Source: Carallia brachiata
Lineage: Eukaryota > Streptophyta > Magnoliopsida > Malpighiales > Rhizophoraceae
Length of the DNA stretch: 64,000 bases
Assembly: GCA_021464245.1 (NCBI GenBank)
Contig: JADCRB010000164.1
Location: 1-64,000 of the forward strand
Direction of reading: 5' to 3'
This document shows positions 12,431 to 24,087 of this stretch, piece after piece. The notes beneath the pieces were generated by a model. That model worked only from the letters and a program-made list of their open reading frames with translations. It did not search any database and was not told the origin of the DNA. How positions within the stretch are numbered: position 1 is the stretch's first letter; every line of letters begins with the position of its first letter. The position numbers and the translations under genes were made by a program.

Positions 12431-13599
12431 AGTGGTAAATATTTAATATTTTCATCTTACAAATTTTGAATTCTTGATAAAGTAGTATGAGGTTTATAAG
12501 AATAAGAAAAATTATATTTATTGTATAATTTATAATTCAATAAATATTTTAATAGATAAAAAAATATATAAGTCCTAAAAAAATGTAGTTAGTCCTTTTT
12601 GTGTTTCGTTACAAGGGCCAAGGTCCTATTTGGATTTACTACAACAAAATAAAAACATGGCCACACAAACTAAGGGTGGGCTTTTTTGTTTTTGTCAAAA
12701 AATATTTATTAGAGGTTCATTGTACTAAAAAATTGGGTCGAATTAACCGATTCAACTAGTGAGCAACTAGCTCTCTGGTCAAGTTGATGGCAGTTCACAG
12801 TCAATTTCAATACTTGTCAAAATCAATCAAAATTAGTTAAAAATTAATAAAAATCAGAGTATTATCTTTATTATGTAATTTACAATACAATAAGTTTTTA
12901 ATAGACGGAAAAAATATAAATAATAAAAAAATAATAAGTCCTTTTTTATGTTGATTTATTGACTACAACAAAATAAAAACATGGCCACACAAAATAAGTG
13001 TGGGTTTATTATTATTAATTTTTTATTAAGATGCTCATTGTATTATATGCCAGTATTTAAAAAATTAGATCGAATTAGCCAGTTCAACCGGCTTAATCAA
13101 TGAGCAGCCAAGTTTCCAATCCGGTTAATGGCGATTCGTGGCCAATTTCAGAATCAGTCAAAACCAATCAAAAACTAATCAATAATCGAAAAAAAGGGAT
13201 CAAAAAAATTAAAATTTAAAATTTGACCCTAAATTTTGTTTAAATTATAATTTAAGCCTTATATAAATTAAAATGTTAAACTTAGTCCTAACTTTTATCA
13301 AAAATTTTAATTTAGTCCTTATAAATAAAAAAATTAATATTCAATCACTATTTATAAGTTATTTTTCAATTATTTTATATATATATTATTATTAGATACT
13401 GATTTTATTAGTTTAATTACCGATTAAATTGATTGGACATATTTAATATTAAACTACAATTTTTTTGATTCGATAGCTTCTCTAATTCTAACAACCTTAC
13501 TATTTGGTGGAAGACAACAAGCACCTCCTGCTGTGGCTCAGTTCAAGCCCATAAAAAAAAATTAATTTAAGTCCTTCAGAATTAAGTTGGATTACTTTA

Positions 13600-14107
13600 A
13601 TGTTCCTGTTTGTATCGGCTGCCAGTGACACTGTCTTCACCTCTAACGCCGCCATATAAGCTGTCGACGCAACCACCAGAGACAGTTCAGGAATTGCTGA
13701 AATGGGCCGCCGATGCTGCTGTCCGATGGTGTCTTATTGTAGTTCATTTGTAGTTTGTAGAGTAGTGTAGTTGGCAATCAATGTTAGTAATACTCTATTG
13801 ATTTTGGTCACAGTTCTGCCTAAGGGCAGTGTCTTCCACCACTAACAGATTTGTTGGTCAAATTAAATTTAGTTAAATTTGTAATTAAGTAAGTTTAGGT
13901 GCAGATAGATTTGTATTTATAAAAGAAATTGTGTTTTAACGGACTGCATACCTAATTTGAAAAAGGTCGATTTGACCTTATGTATTGTAGGTCATTAGAA
14001 TCGTGTTCTTTCCCTACTCTATGTAGGTATTTTTGACACTTTTATGTCGGTCCTATGTACGATTTCGAAATATTAATGAAATAAATTTTCATTGTGTCAA
14101 AAAAAGA
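13600..14107 (+). mobile_element. Probable LINE 3' tail
   Basis: A moderately GC-rich segment ends in ATTAATGAAATAAATTTTC, then GTGTC and an A-run, like a plant LINE 3' terminus. A short frame near 13665-13720 reads DATTRDSSGIAEMG, reminiscent of the RNase H region of such elements, but it is broken soon after. Duplicated at about 62155-62670. Confidence 0.35.
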
Positions 14108-14111
14108 TATA

Positions 14112-14350
14112 ATAATCAGAGGTAGCTAGGTAGTGTTCAAATATGTCTCTCTCACATTATTCAGGTTTGAGTCTTTATGACTGTATTTGGAAGTTTTATC
14201 CTCGTTGACTTCCCAATGATCTGTGAACAGCACACTGTAGGTTTTAAATTTATTAATACCATAGTAAGTCTAAAGGATGCTCGCTCGGATCTAACAGTAT
14301 TTAGGTGAGTCCTCTTTATAAGAGAGATTAAACGAAAAAAACAACAATAA
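14112..14350 (+). repeat. SINE-like element
   Basis: GAGGTAGCTAGGTAGTG is followed by TTCAGGTTTGAGTCTT (box B-like), a body, and an A/CAA-rich 3' end at 14334-14350. Its duplicate is at about 62682-62920. The tRNA-like head is weak. Confidence 0.35.
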
Positions 14351-15608
14351 CACTGCCCTTGATCTATAAGTACAATGACTAACATACCTATATAATTTTT
14401 TTTTTTAGTTAAGAAAAAGATGTAATAGTTTTAAGAGAAAAATAATGACTAATATAAAAGGGCAACTCTACTGAAACGTATGGAGCTGAGGTAGCACTTA
14501 CGTAGATGTCACCTAAATTAAAATAAAATTTTTCATTTTATTTTTTTGTAAAAAATTTAAACAAAGTGCATAAGAAACTTAATTTTCAATTGAAATTTAA
14601 TATGTATTGCAATTTACTCAATTAATATTAATGATTATTCGTGTATTCTAAAATCTGTGAAATGTAAATAAATATAATTAAAGAACATCAAAAACATTGT
14701 AATAAAGAGGTAATTAGTGATCAATAAAATAAAAATCAGTAATTAATAATTAGTAGTAATAATTAATAACAATAATCAGTAATAATAACATTCAACAAAC
14801 AACCTAAATAGATCCTAAATCATCAATCACATTGACATAGTAATCAAAAGACCTTTTTCTAAAAAAAAACATGGTCATTTTTTTCCTCTCTTCTCCCTCC
14901 AAGATTCTCAAAACACGCCATCTCCCTTCAACTCTATAGAGATACTCCACTTATAAAATTGTGGTTGAATAAAATTAAAATTGAATGGTGAATTTATTGA
15001 AAACTATTAAATTAAAAAAAAGTATTTAATTAAATCTATAACAATATTTAAACCAAAAATTTGGGAACCATGCCACACAAAGCTTCCAGAATCAAGTTCT
15101 CTCTTATGTAAATACTATCTAATAAATATATTAGTCCCTTATTGGTCCGGACTTGTTTTATGCTAGAACAAGCTTTCAGTCCGTGACTTAAAGAATTGGA
15201 GAAAATTTTTCGAGCACCGTAAGCATGGGATGTTAGCAAATATTGGCCAACATGACCAATCAAAAATAGAGAAAAATTAGGAAAACCTACAAAATATTCA
15301 TAGAATAGAGATGTGTATTAAAAAGGTTTTTTAGCAAAACAAAACGAGTATTTTTGAATTTTTTTAAAATTAAAATTTAGAGTAATATTAAATAAATTTA
15401 AAATAATATTATATATGTATAGAATTTATTTTTTAAAAAAATAAATTTTTTATTATTATTTAGAAATTAAACTCGTTCCTACCTTATGATTATTTCCTAT
15501 ATTCCGGGACTCTTAAGTTTGTGTTTATGTAGGTGTGTCTAGTCGCCTCCTGGTAGATTATCTAAAGAAAACCAATTTCCAGTTTTAGATTAACGAGTTG
15601 TTGCAGCC

Positions 15609-15792
15609 ATGGATTCTCTCCCCAACGGCTCAAAAGTCGCTACAAGTTCGGTTGCCACAACAGAACTCATAACAGCGCCGAGAAACAAGAAAGCCAACAA
15701 CAATGACGACGACGAGGACAAGAAGTATCCTTGTAATCGTTCTGCCACTGACAAAACAGAATTGTTGTTCCTGCCAATGGAAATCATGGTAG
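15609..15792 (+). pseudogene. F-box protein gene, 5' part (interrupted by copia element)
   Basis: The frame starts at ATG 15609 and runs 61 codons up to the retrotransposon. Its last residues, LPMEIMV, are the start of an F-box. The motif resumes in the same frame after the element (20799 onward) as EIFYWSDARSLLKFKSVCKQW. F-box proteins bind SKP1 and give substrate specificity to SCF ubiquitin ligases. The first 50 residues are Asn/Asp/Lys-rich (a DDDEDKK-like stretch) and probably disordered. As it stands the gene cannot make the protein, because about 5 kb of retrotransposon splits the F-box. Confidence 0.85.
15788..15792. repeat. Target-site duplication, left copy (GGTAG)
   Basis: Five bases immediately before the 5' LTR match the five bases immediately after the 3' LTR (20794-20798). 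Five bases is the usual length for copia integrases. Removing one copy plus the element restores the F-box reading frame. Confidence 0.95.
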
Positions 15793-16253
15793 TGAAGTTC
15801 CTACGGATTGAAGCTCATGGTGCCTCCATCTTGCTGTCAAGGTTGCTGTTAGTTAAAGCTTTTTGTCCAGCATTCAAAAATCAGTTGTGTTAGTTACAGC
15901 TGCTGATTTGAAGATGCTGGAATTATATTTTGGAGCATTGAACTTAATGTAAAATATTGTATTTTGTTTTAAGTCAAAAATGTAATCATATATGATTGGC
16001 AGCCTATGGAGCAGTTGTGTACAAGCTGTCAGGTTTTCAAATTTGAGTTTGTATTTGAAATTTGAACTTGTACTTTGCTCATGATGTAAAATTAACTCAT
16101 ATATTGAGTTATGTCTTGTTAATTGATGTATGAAATTTTGTTTTTGCTGGAAGCATTTTTTTTTCCTTCTCTCTCATTTCTCTTTGTTTTTGGTCCAATT
16201 TTACTGCTGAACCCTTCTGCAACTGAAAACAACAACTTTCTGTTTTGCTTTCA
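15793..16253 (+). repeat. Copia 5' LTR (461 bp)
   Basis: Begins TGAAGTTCCTACGG and ends TTTTGCTTTCA. It matches 20329-20793 throughout. The differences I see are small indels near positions 30 and 350 of the LTR, in the T-rich tract and near the 3' end. It should contain the element's promoter and polyadenylation signals, but I cannot place them firmly. Confidence 0.95.
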
Positions 16254-16256
16254 ATC

Positions 16257-16268
16257 TGGTATCAGAGC
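16257..16268 (+). promoter_or_regulatory. Primer binding site (tRNA-iMet)
   Basis: TGGTATCAGAGC begins three bases after the 5' LTR. It is the classic plant copia primer site, complementary to the 3' end of initiator methionyl tRNA. Confidence 0.95.
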
Positions 16269-16370
16269 TTCAAAGATCCTCTTGTGACCTAAAAAGAAAA
16301 TTGGCAGAGAGAGTAAACACGTGAGGGAGTAATAAATTGGTGTTTGATCAAAAGACTCTTGTCATTTAAC

Positions 16371-19300
16371 ATGGCTTCATCAAGTTTCCAGCCACAACCT
16401 CCACCCAAATTCACTGGTGAGAACTTCACTCAGTGGATAGTTATGATGAAGACATACTTGAGAGCTTTTGATCTATGGGAAGTAACTGAGAGTGGAATTG
16501 AACCAGCTCCTCTTCCTCCAAATCCTACCCTCACTCAAATCAAACATCACAGTGAACAGGTTTCAAAAAAATACAAAGCTCTCACCTGCATTCAAACAGC
16601 TGTATCAGAATCAATCTTCAACAGGATCATGGCCTGTGAAACAGCTAAAGAAGCATGGGAAAGGCTCAAAGAGGAGTTTGGTGGCAGCTTGAGGACCAAA
16701 AACATGCAGTTGCTGAACTTGAGAAGAGAATTTGAGCTATTGAAGATGAAGGATACAGATTCTGTCAAAGAATACACTGATAAATTGATGAAAGTTGTGA
16801 GCCAAATCAGGGTCCTTGGTGAGGATTTTCCTGATAAAAATATAGTTCAAAAGGTTTTAGTGAGTGTTCCAGAAAAATTTGAAGCTACCATAACAGCTTT
16901 GGAGCATTCCAAGGATTTGAGCATCATTAGCTTAGCTGAACTAATATATGCTCTTCAGGCTCAGGAGCAAAGGAGACTTATAAGACAGGAGGAGTCATCA
17001 GACATTGCTTTTCAGGCAAAATTGAAGCAGAAGTCACAGCCAAAGAAAAAACAAGCAGGAAAGCAAGAAAAGAAAGATCAAGAAAGTAATAAATCTGAAG
17101 TTAAAAAGCAGTATCCTCCTTGTGATTACTGCAAAAAGGCAACTCATTTATCAAAATTTTGCTGGAGAAGGCCTGATCTTGTATGTAAAATTTGCAACAA
17201 GAAAGGACACTCTGAGAAGATTTGCTGGCATAGGGGCAAGCAACAACAATCAGCACAGCAGCAAGGGGAGCAAAAAGTTCAAAAGGCTCAGTCTGCAGAT
17301 GAAGATTTGGGAATTGAGGATCAGTTTTGTTGCCACTGGCTGCACTAGCATTGAAGTCTCAAACACTTGGCTTGTTGATAGTGGCTGTACAAGCCATATG
17401 ACTCCAAACATTCAGCTGTTCAGGGAACTTGATAATTCATTCAAGTCCAAAGTGAAGGTTGGGAATGGACAAATTATTGAAGTTGAAGGCAAGGGCAAAG
17501 CTGTGATCAATACTAAGTCAGGTACTAAGCTCATATCTGATGTGCTTTATGTACCTGCAATAAATCAGAATCTGTTGTCTGTTGGCCAGTTACTTGAAAA
17601 AGATTATTCTGTGATCTTTAAAGATAAAGCTTGTACTATACTTGATGCATGTGGTGCTGAACTGATCACTGTTGGTATGCAAAAGAAAAGCTTTCATTTG
17701 AACTTAAGTAGCATGGAATCTCATGCTCTGCCTGCAATTGTTGATGACTCACAACTCTGGCATCAAAGATTTGGCCATTATCATTATTCTGGTCTTCAAA
17801 AGCTGCAGAGGCAAGATTTGGTGTATGATTTACCTTATTTTGTCAGTACTGATGGCATTTGCAAGATATGTCAGCTGGGAAAACAAACAAGTCTTCCTTT
17901 CTCTTCTCATCAATCATGGAGAGCAAAGGAAAGGCTTGAACTTATTCATACTGACTTGTGTGGACCAATGAGCACAAAATCTCTAAATGGAAGCAGGTAC
18001 TTTATTAGCTTCATTGATGATCATTCCAGATTTTGCTGGCTCTATTTTCTCAAATCTAAGTCTGATGTAGCTGCTGTTTTTTCTAAGTTTAAAACTTGGA
18101 TTGAAACACAATCAAATTTGAAAATCAAAGCAGTAAGATCAGACAATGGTACAGAGTATGTTTCAGCAGCTTTTAAGCAAATCTGTGAAGGGGCTGGTAT
18201 TCAACAACAACTTACTGCACCTTACTCACCCCAGCAAAATGGTGTGAGTGAGAGGAAGAACAGAACTCTCTTGGAAATGGCCAGATGCTTAATGCTCCAG
18301 AAGTCCATGCCCAAAAGGTTTTGGGCTGAAGCTGTTGCAACTGCAGCTTATCTTCTGAATAGATTGCCTACAAAGGCATTGGCCAAAAAGACTCCTTTTG
18401 AAGCTTGGAATCTGTCCAAACCTTCAGTAAGCCACTTAAGGGTGTTTGGCAGCTTGTGCTACTCTCAAATCCCACAAAAGAAAAGAGATAAACTTGATCC
18501 TAAGTCATCTATTGCAGTATTCATTGGTTATACTGATACTGCACAGAACTATAGGATTTATAATGTTCATTCAGGGAAGGTTTCAGTGGCTAGAAGTTTG
18601 AAGTTCAGTGAAGGTGAACAATGGGACTGGGAGAAGCATGAAGTTCAACCCAGCCAACAACAAAATAAGCAAGATCAGCAACATTTAATTCCAGAATCAG
18701 ATAGTTCAGATGAAGATAATGAAGATCATCTTCCTGTGAGAGGAACTAGATCTCTCACTAACATCTATGAGAGGTCTAATATGGCTTTGCTTGAACCCTC
18801 ATGTTTTGAAGAAGCAATTGAAAATCCTGGCTGGAAAGCAGCAATGCAGGAGGAGATCAAAGCCATTGAGAAGAACAACACTTGGATTCTGGTTCCCAAA
18901 CCTGAAAACAAAAGAGCCATTGGTGTAAAATGGGTTTACAGAGTTAAACTTAACTCTGATGGGACTCTAAACAAACTGAAAGCCAGGCTGGTTGCAAAGG
19001 GGTACTCTCAACAGGTTGGAGTGGATTACACAGAGACTTTTGCTCCAGTTGCAAGAATGGACACCATCAAGCTGTTACTTGCAGTTGCAGCTCAAAAAGG
19101 CTGGTATGTTCATCAATTAGATGTCAAATCAGCCTTTCTCAATGGTGTTCTTCAAGAGGAGTTGTATATTGAACAACCACAAGGCTTTATCAAAGAGGGA
19201 CATGAAGAGAAAGTTTATTTGCTAAAGAAAGCTCTGTATGGCCTCAAGCAGGCCCCAAGAGCTTGGTATAGCAGGATACATGAACACCTGCAGAAGCTTG

Positions 19301-20331
19301 GTTTCAGCAGAAGTGTTAATGAAGCAACTCTCTATGTAAAAGCTGAGGATTCTCATTTTTTATGTGTATCCCTCTATGTAGATGATTTGATGATTATTGG
19401 AGATTGCTTGAAGCTCATTTACAGGTTCAAGACTGAAATGAGAATTCAGTTTGAAATGACAGATTTGGGAAGTATGCATTACTTCCTAGGTTTGGAGATT
19501 CATCACTCCCACAAGGCATCTTTGTTAATCAGTTTAAGTATGCCAAACAAATTCTGCAAAAATTTCAAATGCAAGCATGCAGATCCTCTAAAACTCCATT
19601 GACACCAGGGGTTTCAGAAAGAAGATGGTTCTGATAAGGTGGATGCTAGCAGGTTCAGAAGTCTCATTGGTTGTCTTCTCTACCTGTCAGCTACAAGGCC
19701 TGACATAATGTACTCTGTTAGCTTGCTATCAAGGTACATGCACTCTCCAAGTGAAGTTCATTATAAAGCTGCAAAAAGGGTGTTGAGATATATTCAAGGA
19801 ACTGCAGATATGGGAATTATGTTTCTGAAATCAGACAATTTGGAATTGGTTGGCTTCACTGATAGTGATTGGGCTGGATCACTTGATGATATGAGAAGTA
19901 CATCTGGTTATGTTTTTTCCTTTGGATCAGGTGTCTTCAATTGGAGCTCAAGGAAGCAAGCTACTGTGGCACAATCCACAGCTGAAGCTGAATACATTGC
20001 AGCAGCCTCAGCAGTGAATCATGCCATATGGATTAGAAAAATTCTATCAGATTTGCAATTGGAAGAAACTAAACCAACTCAGATTCTTTGTGACAATCAA
20101 GCAGCCATTGCTATCTCAAAGAATCCAGTTCTTCATGGAAGAACTAAACATTTCAAAATCAAATTGCATTTCATCAGAGAAGTTCAGGAAAACAATGAAG
20201 TTGTTCTGGTTTTTTGTCCCTCTAAAAACCAGATTGCAGATATTTTAACAAAGGGTCTTCATAGGCCTAGGTTTGAGGAGATAAGAAGAGCAATGGGAGT
20301 GCAAAATTATGGCACCAAGGAGGAGAATTGA
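16371..20331 (+). pseudogene. Copia gag-pol polyprotein gene with frameshifts
   Basis: Translation starts at ATG 16371. The gag part carries two CCHC zinc knuckles (CDYCKKATHLSKFC, CKICNKKGHSEKIC). Pol follows with the protease motif WLVDSGCTSH, a GAG-pre-integrase His/Cys region, an integrase core (HTD, SDNGTEY, SERKNRT), reverse transcriptase with YVDD, and RNase H (TDSDWAG, STAEAEY, CDNQAA). Gag and pol are in different frames. The shift falls at a T-run (17325-17328), where one base fewer would join them. Two further compensating shifts flank about 19515-19610, where the correct frame leaves and then returns. The stop codon lies on the first bases of the 3' LTR. Copia gag-pol is normally one frame, so I read these as inactivating mutations or sequence errors. 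Confidence 0.9.
20317..20328 (+). promoter_or_regulatory. Polypurine tract
   Basis: AAGGAGGAGAAT directly precedes the 3' LTR and would prime plus-strand DNA synthesis. Confidence 0.85.
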
Positions 20332-20793
20332 AGTTCCTACGGATTGAAGCTCATGGTGCCTCATCTTGCTGTCAAGGTTGCTGTTAGTTAAAGCTTTTTG
20401 TCCAGCATTCAAAAATCAGTTGTGTTAGTTACAGCTGCTGATTTGAAGATGCTGGAATTATATTTTGGAGCATTGAACTTAATGTAAAATATTGTATTTT
20501 GTTTTAAGTCAAAAATGTAATCATATATGATTGGCAGCCTATGGAGCAGTTGTGTACAAGCTGTCAGGTTTTCAAATTTGAGTTTGTATTTGAAATTTGA
20601 ACTTGTACTTTGCTCATGATGTAAAATTAACTCATATATTGAGTTATGTCTTGTTAATTGATGTATGAAACATTTTGTTTTTGCTGGAAGCATTTTTCTT
20701 TTTCCTTCTCTCTCATTTCTCTTTGTTTTTGGTCCAATTTTACTGCTGAACCCTTCTGCAACTGAAAACAACAAACTTTCTGTTTTGCTTTCA
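20329..20793 (+). repeat. Copia 3' LTR (465 bp)
   Basis: Same sequence as the 5' LTR with a few small indels. It starts TGAAGTTCC and ends TTTTGCTTTCA, and is followed at once by the second GGTAG. Confidence 0.95.
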
Positions 20794-21577
20794 GGTAGAG
20801 ATATTCTATTGGTCGGATGCACGGAGTTTGCTGAAGTTCAAGTCTGTGTGTAAGCAATGGCGAGCCTTGATTGAAGATCCCCACTTTGTGGAAGAGCTCG
20901 CAAGCCGAGCCCCCTCCTTTCTGATCCATTAACGGGATGATGAAGTCGACAAAACAGGCCAACAAATTCAATTCGTCTCCACCTACAGTGGGTTGGTATT
21001 GGAGAGAATAATTGGCAATGCTTCCGAATGGAAGTATCAGGCCAGGAATCCGACAATGCGCCGCGTGTTTGATTTACCTCATTTTCCGACTACAAACATG
21101 GTACTCTCTTATGGTCCCTCCCCTGGTCGCTATAAAGTAGTCTCGATTTATCATGCCAAAGATAAAGCCTCTATCGCCAAAGATAAAGCCTTTATCGTGA
21201 GAGTTAATGTGCTCACACTTATAAGTATTAACGAACCGTTATTTAGAGATATTGATACCACTCTGCTGAGAAATTGTTATCAACGTTATGGTTCCCTTAT
21301 GATTCGGTGCTTCCAAGGGGTTGTCCATTTTTGTCCAGGAAGCTTGCGTGGATCCAATGATTTTGAGCTGGTTTCTCTTCACATGGACAAAGAGTGTTCT
21401 ACAAGGACTACATTGCCAAGGAGCCATTTTTCAGATTCCAAAACCACCGTACGTGGCGTTGTATACGAGGATCATCGGAATCTCCCGTATATGCCATTGG
21501 CAGAGATTGTGAATGATGAACTACTTTTGCTGGTGTTGGAAGATTACAAGAGGGAAAATGGGCTGAAAAGATCGTGA
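20794..21577 (+). pseudogene. F-box protein gene, 3' part, with an in-frame stop
   Basis: Continuing the frame of 15609-15792, codons from 20799 give the rest of the F-box (SLLKFKSVCKQWRALIEDP), a common plant spacing. A TAA stop interrupts at 20930-20932, after APSFLIH. The frame then stays open to TGA at 21575-21577 and reads like an F-box-associated domain (PSPGRYKVVSIYH, DLPHFP). Without the element and the stop it would be about 320 residues. A perfect-frame 21-base tandem repeat at about 21159-21200 doubles AKDKA(S/F)I. The stop and the insertion are independent lesions, so the gene is dead; I cannot tell which came first. Confidence 0.85.
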
Positions 21578-21739
21578 TTCCGTTGACATTCTTGTAAGAT
21601 AATTCTAATATGAAGAGTGCTCAGTCTTATTGCGCTTCCCCACGGTATGTTTGGTTATCTATGAATGCAGAAACAAAAAGTTACAACATCGAATACAATA
21701 TGAAAAGCCATAGCTGAAGAAGAAAAAATTATTCTTTGC

Positions 21740-22320
21740 TGAAAATTCCTTGGTGACTTTCAAAGGAATGAGGTTAGAAGAAATGGCGAGTGTTTTCTAT
21801 CCCCAACTCGGAGCCACGACACTCTAAAATTTTGAGCCCACATAGCCTCCTCCCTTTTCAGCAATTCAGCAATATCATTCTGGATGGTTTTCAAGGTTGC
21901 CATGGAATCTGCACTTGGCGGTTTCAGCTCAAAAACAATCTGTTTTCGGCGCAAGGCTTGTAGCTGCTTGTCAACCGACCCAAAACAGGACTTTTTTTTA
22001 CTAGCATTTGAATGCTTTGGCGCATCCTTGAAGTAGGGCCGACAACTTCACAGAGGGTGATTGACACTTGGTTTGGTTCCAGGAGCTTCCACTGTCGCTT
22101 TACAATTAGAGATCCTCAGCCACATTGACTCAAAACGGAAAAAAACAATGCTTGCTATTAGTAGCATATGAGGAAAATGAGTTTATGGATACCTCTATTG
22201 GAACATGATCAGAGCCGAAGCGGGACAAATGCGAGATAGAGATATCCAGAAAGAGATCTAGAAGAGGCCGATTTGCAGAAGCTCTATCCAACCTCTCCAG
22301 CACATTATCCATAACAGTTT
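21740..22320 (-). mobile_element. LINE ORF2 relic (endonuclease end and linker)
   Basis: The minus-strand frame at 22312-22130 reads LERLDRASANRPLLDLF and then SHLSRFGSDHVPIEV, the C-terminal part of the LINE endonuclease with its conserved SDH. Further along, 21954-21760 reads LLKREEAMWAQNFRVSWLRVG DR, the conserved linker between endonuclease and reverse transcriptase. The two are in separate frames with stops between them, so this is a decayed fragment. Confidence 0.75.
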
Positions 22321-24087
22321 TTCAATTAGTCTAATTGAAAGGGAAATTCAGGGTTGTTTGTAAGGAAGATTATTGGAAATCGATTCTTAGTCTTAAATTT
22401 CGTATTTGAAGAATAAAGAACTTAGTAATATCACATTACTTGGAATTTGGAACTATGCCAATTGTTAGTAATTTTAAATTACTACCACCACCTAATAATA
22501 TAGTATAAAATTTTATAACAAATGAATTGACACAAGCAGACATTTTAGAAAGGAGCCTTCTTTATATGTAATGAAGAAATGGTTGCCTCCATTTAAAGGA
22601 AACTATACTTTTAAAAAATGTCTCACCTAAAGGAGTTCTTTCCCAAACCTTGAAAGTAGTTGGCTCAAGTAGTAAGGAATCGATGAATCAGCAATTGGCA
22701 TTTGAAGAAGAGCCTTGGGTGAACACTGAAATAATAACATCCACTTTACTAATAGAAACAAAAATTCGAACAACGAACGCATAAGGAATTAATATAACTT
22801 TTACTTTTGACTTGGAATCTAAAATATTGTAAATTAGTAATCTCTTTGTCTTCTAAATAAGTTGATGCACAAATACTTATGATTTTCAATAGATATATGT
22901 AATGTTTTAGAAGACGAATGGTCTTAATTTGAAAAATGAATAGTTTATACTCAAAATCATCTAGAATGAAAGAAGAGAAGAGTGACATTGTATGGTACCT
23001 TAAAATCACAGATATATATAGATATAAATTGGTCAGAGTATAGATAACTAATTATTAAATCTTCATTACTTTTCAAATCTCTATGTTCAACTAATGAGCT
23101 ATATATATCTAAAGCCGAAAGTTATGAATCCGAAACTAATTAAACCAACACAAAATTCTATGTTCAATAATAGATAACGTACCCATAATAATCAAAAAAA
23201 TTAATATAGTTTAGACTTATCCGCTTTATCATATTTTCTCTTAGCACAAATTTTGTGCTATGTTAAATTTGGGGAAAATTATTATTCGATATATCAAGTC
23301 GATTTCCATCGCAAGTCTATCGAGATGCAATTTGTATTATAGTAGGTAATTTTATCCAGACGAGTTAGATATGTCTGAAACTCCGATATTACATAAGTCT
23401 AGTTTACTTTCAATTTTTTCCCTCTCTATATGGATTCATCAAAACGGATTTTGCGCCAAGTTAATCAATGGTCAATTTGATCATCTTAGTTGTAAGTTAT
23501 TTTGACTTATTTGCTCTCATACTGCTTGTAGGTCTTTTTGACATTTTCACTTTAGATTTGTGTACAAATTTAATTTATACTAATGCAATATTTTTTGGTA
23601 AAAAAAAAAAAAGAAATAAACAAATTTTGGGTGGTGCCTAACCTTATCAACATATAGAAATTTCATGTGGCCCAAAACATTGCTACGCTAAAAGTCCCAT
23701 CGGAAGCTGCCTTATAGGATGTATGATGGAGTCTGCCTGCCAACGACCGAGGCCAGGCCTTTGGGACGTAAAATAATAGAGATAAATATGGTAAAAAAAA
23801 ATTGTTTTTATAAAATTTTAAGGAAAATTTTTGAATTTTAGAGAACATTAAGTTTATATAAAATTTAATTTAAAAATAAAATATAAGTTATCAAAAATTC
23901 TTCAACATATCAGTAGAAAAATCAAATTAAAAAAAAAAAAAGAAAAAACTTCATCATATATATCACTGCCCCATCTAAAATAGTAAAATTGCACACCATC
24001 GTGCAGAGAAATAGAGACGCGCGAAAAAGCATCTCTGGAGCACTCCTGAATCGTCTCATCAAGAAAGCAAATTCATTTTGGGTTACT
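22321..24087. other. AT-rich spacer; possible LINE 3' tail at 23280-23613
   Basis: No coding sequence recognised. Near 23575-23613 the plus strand reads CTAATGCAATATTTTTTGG followed by an A-run. This resembles the 3' end of the minus-strand element at 52.87 kb and suggests a related LINE tail here. The rest is low-complexity AT DNA. Confidence 0.4.

Larger units (their letters stand above)
1..15433. repeat. Left copy of a large direct repeat (partner 46440-64000)
   Basis: Base 1 lines up with 46440, and the match continues in the same orientation to about 15433, which lines up with 64000, the window end. Differences are scattered substitutions and homopolymer indels. Shared content includes VIT exons 1-2, the SINE-like elements, the LINE pieces near 6-7.4 kb and all the AT-rich spacer. 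The one large difference is an additional block of about 2 kb at 52149-54172 in the right copy. It may be a true recent tandem duplication or two haplotypes assembled end to end. Confidence 0.93.
15793..20793 (+). mobile_element. Complete Ty1-copia LTR retrotransposon
   Basis: All structural hallmarks are present: two near-identical LTRs beginning TG and ending CA, a 5-bp target duplication, a primer binding site complementary to initiator tRNA-Met, a gag-pol region in copia order (protease, integrase, reverse transcriptase, RNase H) and a polypurine tract. It lies in the same orientation as the F-box gene it interrupts. The LTRs differ mainly by small indels, so insertion is recent. Frameshifts in the coding region make it non-autonomous as sequenced. 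Confidence 0.97.
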
